A stretch of 64,000 nucleotides of DNA from positions 1,056,684-1,120,683 of the forward strand of contig LSYV01000015.1 in the NCBI GenBank assembly GCA_001584585.1. Direction: 5' to 3'. The notes under the pieces were generated by a model. That model was not told the origin of the DNA. It made no database searches and worked only from the letters and a program-made list of their open reading frames with translations. Positions within the stretch are counted from its first letter, which is position 1. Every line of letters begins with the position of its first letter. Positions 1 to 12,100 of this stretch are shown here, one piece after another. The position numbers were made by a program, and so were the translations under genes. The DNA is from Gonium pectorale (taxonomy: Eukaryota > Chlorophyta > Chlorophyceae > Chlamydomonadales > Volvocaceae).

Positions 1-810
1 TCCAAGCGGCAGCCCGGTGGCTGGCACACCTTTGAGGTGGCAGTCGGGGACGGTTTCAGCCACGACCCAGTGTTCACCCTGCACCCGCTGACGCTGCGCT
101 GCGAGGGCCGCGTGGCGGTCAACGCGCGCCACATCGGGGATCTCATCGAGCTTCTGGCGGACCCTACCCGTGAGGCCGTGGCAGCCCACGCCGCAAACCT
201 CGCATTGCTGCGGGTCGGGCGGGACTTCAAGAGCTGGCTGAGTCCAGCCTTCTGCCACTTCGCGCTGCAAAGGCGCTGGGGCGAGGCCGGGCTGGCGCAT
301 GTGGGCTGGGGGCCAGGTGACACGCTGGCGGCCGTGGCCGAGGCGCGTCGCAGCCCCATGCTGGCGCTGTGGCGCGCGAAGCGGGCGGAGAGGCGCTCCG
401 GCGATGCGCTGCTGGCGGCCATGGTGGGCGGGCGCGGGGAGGCGGAGGGGCAGGGGGAGGCGGGGTGGGAGGGAGAAGGGGCCGGAAGAGGCGGGCAGTC
501 CGGGTTACACGAGGCGCACGTGTTCCGCGCGTCCAGCGTCGAGCACGATGTTGAAGCCGAGGACTGGTCGCAGGATGTGGTAGCTCTGGCGAATGGAGGC
601 GACGGCCTGTGGGCGGGTGCAGCGGCAGGTGGCGGTCATGCCTGGGATGGATGGGATGGCGTTGGTCGGCGCGGGGTCCGAAGGGGGGACAGCGCATCGA
701 CAACCCCGGGTGGCGGCAGCGCTAGCGCCGGGCACTTGCCCCCGTCGTCCGCACAGCGCCAGCTCGGGGCAGGTACACCGCTTGCAGAAAAGGAGCTGAA
801 CGGTGTGTAG
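1..810 (+). CDS. 3' end of an unrecognised protein-coding gene
   Basis: The frame is open from the first base and ends at a TAG at 808-810, so only the last 269 or so codons are present and the start lies outside the window. The first 130 residues look like genuine folded protein (mixed hydrophobic and charged, for example around LHPLTLRCEGRVAVNARH and the run LLRVGRDFKSWLSPAF). The last 110 residues are rich in Gly, Ala and Glu and look like a disordered tail or unspliced intron, so the true C-terminus may be earlier. I do not recognise the family. The gene converges on the ODA10-like gene downstream. A TGTAA signal at 1227 could end its transcript. Confidence 0.5.
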   Translation, partial: SKRQPGGWHTFEVAVGDGFSHDPVFTLHPLTLRCEGRVAVNARHIGDLIELLADPTREAVAAHAANLALLRVGRDFKSWLSPAFCHFALQRRWGEAGLAHVGWGPGDTLAAVAEARRSPMLALWRAKRAERRSGDALLAAMVGGRGEAEGQGEAGWEGEGAGRGGQSGLHEAHVFRASSVEHDVEAEDWSQDVVALANGGDGLWAGAAAGGGHAWDGWDGVGRRGVRRGDSASTTPGGGSASAGHLPPSSAQRQLGAGTPLAEKELNGV

Positions 811-1769
811 AAGCATGCAGGCAACGAATGCCAGTTGCAGCCGAGACTGCACAGGGGCAAGCGGCGGCCCAAGCTGCCGGTGTACTCCGCCATTGACCGG
901 CAAGTAACTTTATGTAACTTTATGGCACGTGTTACCAAACGTGTACTTCTGCATGTCATGGTTGGACATCCTGATTTGTAAGGAATGATAGCATCAATCA
1001 GGGTATGCTGAACTAAGGGTACAGGTTCGTGTTCGGCGGCGGTGATGGTCGCAGTGCGTCAGGAGTGTACGACACGAGTACACTGCAAGGATTTGTCAAC
1101 AGCTGTTGTACTTGCACGTTGTCAGAGGACACATTGCATGTTGCGGCGCCTTGGATGTGCGCCGCAGACCATATAACGCTGACATCACCAGTGCGGGAGG
1201 GGCAGTACCATCGCCCTGACCCCTTATGTAACAAATGTGTTTGCTGTCGGCCTCCGCCTTAGAAGATCTTCTCCCAGGAGCCTCTCGTCCTTGCAGAACA
1301 CATGCATGTCCGACGTCCCTACCGCCGGAGCTGCAGTGCCCTTAACCAACTGCCTTTGCCTTATGCATGCTGCCACATTCTAGGATGAAGGTCCAGAGGA
1401 CGGCACTCTGCGAAGGGCACAGGCCCTCGGCTGCGACCATCATCACGCGCACGAGGCACACTGTGCTCCACGCCATCATATATATGTACGGCATCGCGCG
1501 CACAACCCAGCCTGCTCTCCTGTACTGACCGACCGCTCAGCGCCAATTCGCAGGCACTTGCGCGCTGTTCCTTGGGCGCGCCGCCCCTGCACACCGACGA
1601 CGCGACCATCCTCCACATGTATCCACCCTGCCCAGCGGCACGCTCCACGCCATGCCAGGCCCGGCAGCCGCATGTTTATACCCTGCTGGCAGCTGCCGCT
1701 GGGGCACGCAGCCTTTTCGCACGTGGCCAACCCAGTCATAGCACCGGCGGATGCTGTGCATGCCGCTGC
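811..1769. other. Convergent intergenic / 3'-UTR region
   Basis: Separates the tail of the first gene from the stop codon of the ODA10-like gene. It holds short open frames on both strands without splice-site support or recognisable sequence. Most is probably the two 3' UTRs. The only signal I mark is the TGTAA at 1227-1231. Confidence 0.5.
1227..1231 (+). terminator. Candidate poly(A) signal TGTAA for the first gene
   Basis: TGTAA is the usual chlorophyte polyadenylation signal. This copy lies 417 bases after the TAG of the upstream gene. An earlier TGTAA is present near 913, so the assignment is tentative. Confidence 0.35.
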
Positions 1770-4700
1770 CTACGCCTTGATAGCTCGCTGCTGATTGGCA
1801 AGGCGCTGGCTCATCTTGAGCGCGCGAAGCTTGATGTAGTCCCGGTCCACAACGCCGTCGTCCTTGTTGGCGTCTTCCTCCGTCTCCTCCTCGCTCTCGG
1901 GCTGTGCATGAAAAGGGAAGGCAGATGAGATTGAGTGCGGCTCAGCGGGAGGGGGGTAGCAATCGCAACGCATTTTTACGTGAGAAACTTTGGGCACAGG
2001 GGAATACCGTGGGTCCCGTGGGAAGAGCCATGGGGTTCACAAGCTGAGCACATATGATGCGCTCTGCACGCTCTCCACATTTCCAGATCATGCCGTCGTC
2101 TTACTCCCCGCCCCGTTTCCAGCCAGACTCACCTCCTCCTCCTCCACGTCGCTCCCGGTGTACCCCAGGATGCGGTTGAGGTCGGGCTGCACCTGCTGCT
2201 CCTTCTTCTTGCCCTTCTTCCGCTTGATGTTGGTGGTGAGCGCCGCCTCAGAGGGGCTGGCTGCGATGGTGTCCAGCAGCGGCGCGCCCGTCCAGGTGCG
2301 CCGGTTCATGCCCTTCACCAGCGTGCGCTCGCTCTCTGACAGGCCCTCGGGCGGGCCCTGGGATGGAGAGGCGGGCGTCTCAGGCTCGACAGGTGCCGGC
2401 ACTGGGATCGGCAGGCCGTCATCGTCTGTGGGTCACGGAGGGGGTGGGAAAGCATCAGGACCAGCCCACAGAAGGCATGCAGGAAGCAAAGCATCAACAA
2501 ACTGCGAATCCTGCAGGCTAAGAGGGCAACGGAGCGACGTCCAGGATGATGAGATGCCCTCGCATGCACAGGTTACCCGGTTGGACCGCGCCGGGGGCTA
2601 GCGACGAGCGTTACTGTTCAGCCCTTACACGTCCACCTGTTTTGATGGCAGCGCTCACGAAGGTCAAGCATGGAGCCGGACAGCCCCCCCTGCCCCCTCC
2701 CTGACGCGTGCCCAAGACCTTACTGCTTCCCGCCCCAGCCCAGACGCCTCACCCGGCACGCGCTCCGCTCCATCCAGCTCTGCGCCCAGCATGAGCACGC
2801 GGTTCAGGCGGTCGGTGACGCTGTTGAGCAGCTCGGGCAGCTCGGGGAAGAAGTGCTCGTCGTCGATGGTGTTACCCTCGCCAGCCACCGGCGACTGCGG
2901 CTCGCCGTCCAGCAGGTCCGCACCCTCGCCCTCGCCCAGCCCCTCTACGCCCGGCTCGTGGAGCGGCGAGCCGGGCTTAACAAGCTCGCTCGAAGTGCCG
3001 TGGGGCACGGCTGGTGACCCGCTGCGCGATGCTGTGGCACCTGCAGCCGCGCGCGTCTTGCGGTCAGGCGTGTGGACGGCCGAGGAGCGGCGCGCACCGA
3101 CGCCGGCGCCGCCACGGCCGGCGCCGCCACGGTAGTGTCCCTTGGCGTCGTGTCCACCCTTCAGTTGGGACGCCCGCAGCTGATCTGGGTGGATCTCCTC
3201 GAGCGCAATCATCAGCCGCTCCAGCAGGCTCCGGAGGCCCTGTTCAGCCCCAATGCAGACGGATCGCAGCTTGTTGAACTTGGACTTGGCTGTCTCCATG
3301 TTGCGCTCCACCTCGCCGATGAGTGCTGCCCGCTCCTCGCTGCCAGCGCCCACGTCGGGGCTGCCTGCGTTCTCCTTCTCGTACATGCCACTGCGGTTGC
3401 CCAGCAGCGCGGCAATCTCGGCCTTGGCGGCCGACTCGCGCTGCTCCGCCAGGGACACCAGCTGGCGCATCTGCTCTTCCTTAGCCTTAAGGCCTGCGGA
3501 CTCGAGCAAGGGATTCTGAGGTTAGAAGTCATCTTCATTAAAGGACGTCATGCACATCCCTTTCGATGCCACTTCCAGCCGACAGCAAAGGAAGGGGGAA
3601 ACGGAGCCAGAGGGGGAGTAAGCTGTGGGGTGGGGCGTCCAGCAATGACATGCCATGTGGCTGCCCGCAGGATAGAGCACCGAATGAACACGGACAGACC
3701 GTCTTTGGTTGGTTGAACATGGGATGATTTCCCCAGGCGCCCCAGCCACTGTCTCACTCGTTGCCCTCTCCTGCTCTTGCCCAGCTTACCGTCCCAGTAC
3801 GCAAGCACCTCCTCGGGGGTGTCCGCCCCGCTGATGGTGCGAATGCGATTCCAGCTGTGCTCCATGGCCTCCACCTTGGGCGCCAGCGCCGCCACGCGCT
3901 GCTCGTACGCGTCCTGCTCCATCTTGAGCTTGGCCTGCAGCTCCCGCTCCTGCCGCTCGCGCTCCAGCTGCTTCTCGCGCAACTTGCGCTCACGCTCCAG
4001 CTGCTTTTGCTGCCGCTTCTTCAGCTCCCGCACCTGCAGATGGCGTTTGGGCAAGGGCCGAGGCGAACGATGGTCGGAAAGGGCTAGCACATACCGTTCT
4101 AGGAGGGCTTGCTGCATTCCGCTGACGCCGGCTGAATGGCATGCACCAGACCAGCAACAGGCGCTGAGCCCATCCCACCCAAGACACTCCAACCAGCCTG
4201 ACACCTTACCTCACGCCGGCGCTCCCGCAGCTTCTTCTGCCAGTCCATGCGCGTCTCCTCCAGTATGCGCTTCATGCGCGCCAGCTCCCGCTCCGCCATC
4301 TCCTTGCCCGCGCGCGTCTCGTTGAAGTGCGCCGTCAGCGTGTAAAGGTCGTCCTGTGAGTCCTTCTTGAGCTGCTGTGCGGCGCGGACCTTCATGTCCA
4401 TGGCCAGGTGCTCGCGGCTGGAGGGTGCAGAAAAGGTAAAGGGAGGGTTGAGGAAGGGGCAGAAGAGTGCCCGGAAGCCCCAACAAGGACCTTCACTATG
4501 TCAGGGTCTCTTTCTCCTGTAACACTGTCTGATGCGAAAATTGTTTTCGCGTTAGACAGTGCAGTGCTAGGGTCGTCCCTGGAACCGCCGCTGAAAGCCC
4601 GTGCAGTTTCGTCAGCCGCAGTGCCTTCCGTGCCCGTCCCCTTGGGTAAAATGCTTCATGGGTCCAATGTCATTTCCGCAAGCCTGCGCGAACGTCCGTA

Positions 4701-5748
4701 AAACCCTCCAGGGTGCACTCTCGCTGTGCCAGAGGGTAGGTCGTCACGCCACCCCTCAGCCTTCACACGCAGTCCCCGGAGCCAAGAGCTGGGGCCCACG
4801 ATGCCACCCCCGCAGCATGCCGATCCTCCCGAAGGCTCTGCCTACGCACCGTGTGCGCTCCCCAAGCAGGTAGTACAGCCTGTTCTTGGCCTCCGCTTCG
4901 ACCAGCTCCTCATCGATATGCTTCATCTCGTCCTGCAACTGCTGGATGTACGCCTGCTCCTCGCTCAGCTCGCCGGGCGTCAGCCGCACCGCATCTGTGT
5001 TGTCGTCGTGGCCCTTCTTCAGCGTCCCCTCCTTGCGCCGCACCTCCTCGCGCAGCTCATTCAGCTTGGCCTTCTTCAGCTCAAGCTCCCGGCGAAGGGA
5101 GCGGATGTCATTCTGCTGCGCCTCCCCGCCCGCCGTTCCTATGTAAGGGTGCAGTATGCAGGCAGAGGCGCGTCATCGACAGCCATCCTGTTGTTGATAG
5201 CGGTCCGCCACCACGGCCAGTGCACAAAGGCAAGGGGTACGGTGGTGACGGTGGTGCGTGCGTGGACAGCACCAACCACGACATGGCCTCCAACCGGCCA
5301 TCCCATCCACTCTGCGTTAGTGTACGTACCTGCTTGAGCCTTGACGAGCTTAATGGAGTCAAGCAGCACCTGCCGCTCGTTCTTAGTCTTCTCAAGCTCC
5401 AGCCGGAGGAGCTCCTCCTCCGTGAGCTCCTCGCCCTCCAGCCCGCGCGGCGTGTCCATGCCGGGCCCCTTTGTGGCCTTCGTCGTCACGGCCGGCAGGC
5501 CGCGCGACGGGGGCTTTGTGGTGGCCACGGGAGGAGGTGGAGCCGCGAAGGGGGACATGCTCCGTCCATCGTCGCTGTCCTCGCCTAGGAGCTTGCATAG
5601 CTCGGGTGATGTCTGCGTGGGAAAAACACCGGGACGAACCAACGCTCAAGCCGCAGCCCAGCTAGCGCCTCACATACAGAGACGATACCTTCAGGAGCTC
5701 TTCCTTTGTCCGTAACCGCGGCAGCTTCAGTGTCGACTTCGTCGCCAT
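1770..5748 (-). CDS. ODA10: ODA10/CCDC151-like coiled-coil protein (outer dynein arm assembly or docking)
   Basis: Eight exons, complement of 1770-1901, 2133-2425, 2753-3493, 3790-4033, 4210-4417, 4850-5138, 5330-5612 and 5689-5748, giving 749 aa with every phase matching. The ATG at 5748 opens a basic N-terminus ([20 protein letters not shown]). Long Lys/Glu/Arg/Leu coiled coils run from about residue 110 to 480. A motif [16 protein letters not shown] near residue 350 matches the position of the conserved ATG-D segment of the CCDC151/CCDC114/CCDC63 family. The acidic patch followed by a basic helix at the C-terminus ([10 protein letters not shown] then [14 protein letters not shown]) fits CCDC151 (Chlamydomonas ODA10) better than ODA1/DC2. 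Known role of the family: helping outer dynein arms and their docking sites form on axonemal doublets. The 741-nt exon carries a Ser/Gly-rich linker. Head-to-head with IFT172. Family assignment is by recall; ortholog identity is the uncertain part. Confidence 0.68.
4523..4561. repeat. 18-bp intronic hairpin (two G-U pairs)
   Basis: Arms 4523-4540 and 4544-4561 pair along 18 positions with a 3-nt loop. The only two departures from Watson-Crick pairing become G-U pairs in RNA. It lies in intron 3 of the ODA10-like gene (4418-4849). Confidence 0.8.
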
Positions 5749-6181
5749 GGTGCTAACCGGTAACCAGACTCGCCCTCCCTCTAAGCCTCCCCGATTTGCC
5801 TCAAAACAGTCCGTGTGACGAGCTTATGGTCTCTATCGGCATCTGTTGGAGCGCAGCACGTGTTGGGCTATGTGTGGGGAAAGTGGGATGCACAACTTTT
5901 GGGTGCCTTCTGTGGGCGCTTGTGTGTGAGTCCACTGTTGTTGTTAAAGTTGCTCGAGTGTCACATAAAACTTGTAAGCCGTCTTGGGACCCTGCCCTCA
6001 CGACTCTTCTAAGTGTCGTACGCGCGTCCCGCCCTTGCAGCAGGGTAGCCTCCGGTGTTTCTGCACACGCAGCGGCATTAACTACACACGCACGATACGT
6101 ACTATTATTGAGGGCTAGCGCAGGGAGCTGCCTCTTCGACTGGCCACACCCATGCTTTCTTCCTGACAATAGTGCACAACC
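5749..6181. promoter_or_regulatory. Shared divergent promoter of ODA10-like and IFT172 genes
   Basis: These 433 bases separate two divergent start codons of two ciliary genes and must hold both 5' UTRs and both promoters. The interval is less GC-rich than the flanking exons. I see no clear TATA box or named motif, and no RFX X-box, which green algae are not expected to use. Bidirectional control is inferred from layout only. Confidence 0.6.
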
Positions 6182-9100
6182 ATGCAGCTGCGTTATCTTA
6201 AATCAATTCTTCCACCAGCTGACACGTATCAAAAGGTTACCTCGCTCACATGGGCACCCAACAAGTGCGTTCTAGGTTCGCGTCTGTCTCATTGCCCCGA
6301 GCGCTCGGGGGTGACGCTGGATCTTCATGCTCTGCAGCTCACGGCTCGCGGCCGTGTCCACTGACAAGGTGGTTTACCTTTTCGACGAGAATGGCGAGAA
6401 GCGCGACAAGTTTAAGACGAAGCCGGCGGAGGCCAACAACCCGAACACCTACATTATTCGGGCTATGGCCTTCTCGCCGGATTCAACCAAGCTGGCCATC
6501 GCGCAAAGTGACAACATCGTCTTCATATACAGGTGCCCCCCCATACACACGCGTCTCGCCCCGGGCCGGCTGCCTTCCCACGTGCGGAATCTCTCTGCAT
6601 GCCTCCGCATGGGAGTCATGTGATGGAGCCAAGCGGGAGGAGGACTGGGGCCCTTGGTGCCAGCCCCAAAATACACTCAAGACACGGGGCCTATGGGCAT
6701 TGCCCATCCGTCTTGCTCTTGCGTGGCCTCTACCCCTGGATCGCTGGAAGGCGGTCATGCCGCAGAGGCGGCTCGGGACTGTAGCTGCAGCGATGTGGAG
6801 CCGTTGCTGGGGACTTGGTTGCGGCGCAAGATGCGGCCAAGTGTTTGCTCGCGATCAGCCGCATGGCCGTGCAGTCACGCAGCAAATAGTTGCCCACTTT
6901 CGTGCTCTCACGTTGTAACCCCGCTGTTCATATAGTTTTCATGCACTCTGCTCCTGCACTCTACTTCAACATCCGTCCCTACCTATCCCGCATCCAGAAT
7001 GTTAAACAGGACGCAGCTCCCTGCATCCTCGCCAGTCACCCGTCCGCACCTCTCCCGCTAACCACCCCTTCCGGTCCCCGTCACTGCTCTCACACGCAGG
7101 CTGATAGACCCCGATACTGGCGCGGACAAGAAGTCAATTTGCAACAAGTTTCCGCAGGCCTGCGCCGTGACCAGCCTGGTATGGCCCAAGGACCGGCCCA
7201 ACGAGGTGGTATTCGGGCTGGCGGACGGCAAGGTCCGCCTGGGCATGCTCAAAAACAACAAATCGTACACCTGCTACTCGCATCCGGAGAACAGCTACGT
7301 GGTTTCGCTGGCGGCTAGCCTCAACGGCCAGAACGTCATCAGCGGCCACATGGATGGGGCCATCTGGAAGTTTAACTTCCCAGCGGAGGAGGGCGGCACC
7401 CCTACGTCAGGCCAGCTCGTCATTCACTCTTGTGTGCCGTACTCGCTGGGCTGGGGCAGCTGCATTGCGGCAGCGGGCAACGACAACCGCGTGGTGTTTT
7501 ACGACCTTAACGGTCGCGAGATCCGGTCGTTTGACTACAGCAATGACGACAACGTGCGCGAGTTCACGACCTGCTCCTTCAACCCCAGCGGCGACACGGT
7601 GGTGTTCGGCACCTACAACCGCTTCTACATGTACACCTTCAACATCCAGCGCAACGACTGGGAGGAGGTCGGCCATAAGCACGTGAGCGGATGGGGGCGA
7701 CGGTCGTGGGTGGGGAAGGGTGGGGTGGGTGGGGAGCAGCAGGGGGCACAACCCGGGTGGGTCCATTTGCATGACAACGCCGCCTGCCGCTTTCCTGGGT
7801 AGCGTACTTGTATGGTGTACCTGGCACTGCTGCAGCTGTGTCGGGATGCAAAAGAACAGTGGCGAATCAAGGCAGAGCGCGTGTAAGGGAGGACATACAG
7901 CGCGCGGTATGGTACACCTATATGTACGAGGCCTGCCCGCCGTACGACACCCAGAGACCCAGCGTGTGTGACTGGGCTGGTCCGTCAAGGGGAAGGGTGA
8001 TGCCCCGTCCCACACGGCTGTGCTCCTGATGACGGCTTGGCACGGAGGCCTTGCATGCTACTGTAGCACCCCCTCGCCCCCCCTCCCCCCCCACACCCCA
8101 AAAAAACGCGGACAGACGAGGCCGCAGCGCTGGCGATGCTCTGCGCTTTGCCATGCAACGGCACTAGTGCAGGGCTCCCTGCCCTCTCCTCTCATGCACC
8201 CGACCCCTTCCCTAGATGTACCAACTCCCTATCCTTACGCAAGGCCCAGCACGGGATCCGCAGAGTAATCCCCACGCTCCACCTTGTCCGTAGATTGAGA
8301 ACTTCTACGCCGTCAGCGCGGCGGCCTGGAAGCCAGACGGCAGCAAGATGACGGTTGGCTCCATGACCGGCGCCGTGGACATGTACGACGCGTGCGTGAA
8401 GCGGCACATGTACAAGGGCAAGTTTGAGTTCACTTACGTGAGCAAGAGTGCCGTCATTGTCAAGACGCTGAAGACGGGCATGCGCATCGTGCTCAAGTCG
8501 GTGTATGGCTACGAGATTGAGAAGATCAATATCTATCACGACAGGTACAGGGAGGTGCCTTGTGGGCTGGGGCGGGCGCCCCGACGCTTGCTCAGGAAGG
8601 TGCTGAAGCCCTGCGGAAGCCCTGCAGAAACCGCGAAAGCAGCTGCATTGGGCGTTCCCGGTTCCTTAGGCATTGCTGCTTCCCTAGCAAATGGTGAGGG
8701 CACTCATACGGCTCGCCCTCTAATACTGCTGCCATCGCAAGACATGGCAGCTCCACCGCGTCCGGTCGTGCATATAGCCCACCCCGCCCCAACGTTTCGG
8801 CTGCCGGCAGGTACCTGATCGCCCGCACCACGTACACGCTGCTTATGGGCGACCTGGAGTCGTGCAAGCTAAGCGAGATCCCCTGGGACAGCGACGGCAG
8901 CGAGAAGTTCCACTTCGAGAACGAGCGCGTGTGCATGGTGCACTACACGGGCGAGCTGCACATCGTCGAGTACGGGCGGAACGACGTACTGGGCACCTGC
9001 CGCACGGAGCACATGAACCCGTACCTCATCTCGGCGGTGGTGCAGGAGGCTCGCGGCATTGCGGCGGAGTCCAAGAAGCTGGCTTACCTGATCGACCTGC

Positions 9101-12100
9101 AGACGGTCCGCATCCAGGACCTCATGGGGCCCCTGGGAGCAACCCTGGCCACCGTCAACCACGACACCAAGGTGCGGGCTTAGGGCGTTGCGGAGCATGA
9201 GTACGGGATTGGATGTTCGGGAATGGCGCGTGGTCGCATTGGCGGGCGGCGCGAAGTTGGATTCACCTTCAGAATGCCCCACGGTTCCGCGCCGCCTATG
9301 GCCACCCGCGCCTTCCTTATCCTTTCTCTTCCAAGTGCCAACCCTCTCCTCATATATCGTGCCTGTCCGCCCCTCCGCCTTCCCATCACCATCCCAGGTT
9401 GACTGGCTGGAGCTCAACCAGCGCGGCACGCACCTGCTCTTCCGGGACAAGAAGCGCCACCTGCACCTGTTCAACATCGCCAGCCAGGAGCGCACCACGC
9501 TGCTCAATTATTGCCAGTATGTGCAGTGGGTGCCCGGCAGCGACGTGATTGTGGCGCAGAGCCGCAACAACCTATGCGTCTGGTACAGCGTGAACAAGCC
9601 CGACAACGTCACCATGTTTCCTATCAAGGGAGAAGTGGTCGACATCGAGAGGCACAACCACCGGACGGGTGAGCGGGCCGGTTGGGGCGTGGGACGGGGG
9701 CGTGGGTGCAACGTCTTGTCATGCCATGTCCGTTGGATTGGTAACTAGCCCTGTTTGCAGTCATTTTCGTCCATCCACTCTAGTTACTCTTTCTGACGCC
9801 TCCCGATGCCCCCCATGCACGTACTGTGTGAACCTCCTCTCCTTCGCACCCAAACGCCACACTTCAGAGGTTATTGTTGACGAGGGCATCAACACCGTGT
9901 CGTACGCCCTGGACGAGGCGCTAATCTACTTTGGCGCTGCACTGGAGGACCAGGACTACGAGCGGGCCGTGAACACGCTGGAGCCGCTGGAGCTGACCCC
10001 CGAGACGGAGGCGCAGTGGACGCAGCTGGCGGACCAGGCGCTCGCCAACAACCAGCTGGTCATCGCGGAGAGGTGCTACGCGGCGCTGGGCGACATCGCC
10101 AAGACGCGCTTCCTGCACCACGTGGGTACCTTGAAGACCTGGGAATCTGCCAGATTGCGGGGCTGCGAGGGCATGCTGTTGGGGTGTCGGAGGAACAAAA
10201 GGACCTGGCGCCGCCGCCAGTTCAAGGCCAAAGAAAGGACAAAAAGTGTGGCCTCGATGGGCAGCATGGCAGTGCCTGCGTCCAGTATTTACGTCTGGCT
10301 GGCTCGTAACCCGATGTCTGTTGCGACCCGCAGGTTGTCAAGAAGGCGCAGGCTGCCGCCAAGGAGTCGGGGGGTGACGGTACGGACAGCTGGCAGGTCC
10401 GCTCCCAGATGGCCATGCTGCACAAACAGTGGCCAGTCGCGGAGGCGCTGCTGCTGGCGCAGGGCAGGGTGAGAGCGGGAGGGACGCCGGGAGAAAGGAT
10501 CTTGCTGCAATTGCTCATGTATGTTACAATCCACAACGGGAAGTCCGTGGCTGAATGAGTGCTTAAGTCTTAACAGTTGGTTGCGCGGCAACGTGTGGCT
10601 TAGACGCGGCCTGGCATTCCCCACGTGCGCGCGCCTTACCGTCCCGTCGTCCTGACCCGCCCACCCCCACCCTTGCGCTCGTCCCAGGTGGACGACACCA
10701 TTACTATGTACCAGGATCACCACCGCTGGGAGGACGCCATCCGCGTGGCGGAGAGCGCGCATCACGCCAACGCCGCTGGCCTCAAGCAGCAGTTCTTGGG
10801 CTGGCTGCTGGAGACGGGCCAGGAGGAGCAGGCAGGCGCCGTCAAAGAGCGCGAGGGAGACTACCTGGCAGCCATTGGGCTCTACCTCAAGGGAGGCCTG
10901 CCTGGCCGTGCAGCACAGGTTGGTTCTAACCCACCCAATCCGTGCCATCTCACTTCCATTTGTTCGTTGAAATACGGGGCCGGGCTTGAGAGGGAGTTTA
11001 GCACGGGGTATGCATATAGCATGGGAGGCCAGGGGAGTGCCGGGGCACACCTGGCGAGAGCCGACCCCGGGGGCCAGTTCACCTCCACAACGTCTGTCCA
11101 AGAAGCCCTGCGCCTAGCGCCTCGTCACGTCGAGCTGTGCCTTGCAGGTGGTCATGTCGACGCATAACACGACGTGGGACCCCGCCCTGCTGGACAACAT
11201 CCTGTCCTCGCTGGCAAAAGCCGGACTGTATGAGCGCGCGGGCGAGCTGTATGAGCATATGAGCCGCAGCGACGAGGCGATGGCCAGCTACCGCCGCGGG
11301 CACGCCTACCGCAAGGCCATTGACCTCGCGCGGCGCGAGTACCCCGCGGAGGTGAGGAGCGCGGAGCAGTTGGCGCTTGGTTGTGGGTCTGTTTGGCAAG
11401 CTGGTGGGGCAGTTTGGACGTGTCGGAAGTGAGGATTCATGGCGCTGGTCCCTGGACCCTTGGTGATTGTGCATTGCCATCACTGTCCGTGTTTTAGATG
11501 TCTTCCCTCCCCTCCGCCTAATCGCATCCGAGGCACTCGAGCACACATTACTCATCGACTGCAACCTACTGCCTTCTTTTGCAACCGCACCCCAGGTCAT
11601 CATTATCGAGGAGGAGTGGGGCGACTGGTTGGTCACCCAGAAGCAAATGGACGCAGCAATCAACCACTTCATCGAGAGTGGGGCCACCCTCAAGGCCATC
11701 AAAGCTGCCATCGAGTGTCGTCAGTTCGCAAAGGCGGCCGGTATCATCGAAGTGCTGGTGCGTTCTCCGCTAAGACGAGGGAAGGGAACATGCGTCGACA
11801 CTTGTAGATAGAGGGCGTTGTTGCCTGGCCGGTCCAAAGCGGGTGCGCGCCGAGGCGAGGAGGCAACGAGTCTGTAGCGCATGTGCATAATCTATGACCT
11901 TCAATGCATCCCGCCTGCCGCCCGCCGCTGACGCTCGGTACTCCTGACCTCCATGCAGGACCCCCGCGAGGCGATGCCGTACTTCCGCCGCATCGCACAG
12001 CACTACGAGACCACGGGCGCTCTGGACGAGGCGGAGCGGTACTACATCCGGGCCGACATGGCGCGCGAGGCGGTGGAGATGTACAGCCGTGCGGGCAAAT

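Noticed and set aside
1990..2601. 203-codon + strand open frame over the ODA10-like gene
   Set aside because: Antisense to validated exons with consistent phases; shadow frame.
1770..5748. Assignment as ODA1/DC2 (CCDC114) instead of ODA10
   Set aside because: Same superfamily, but the acidic then basic C-terminal helix and the N-terminal layout fit CCDC151 better. Kept as the main alternative.
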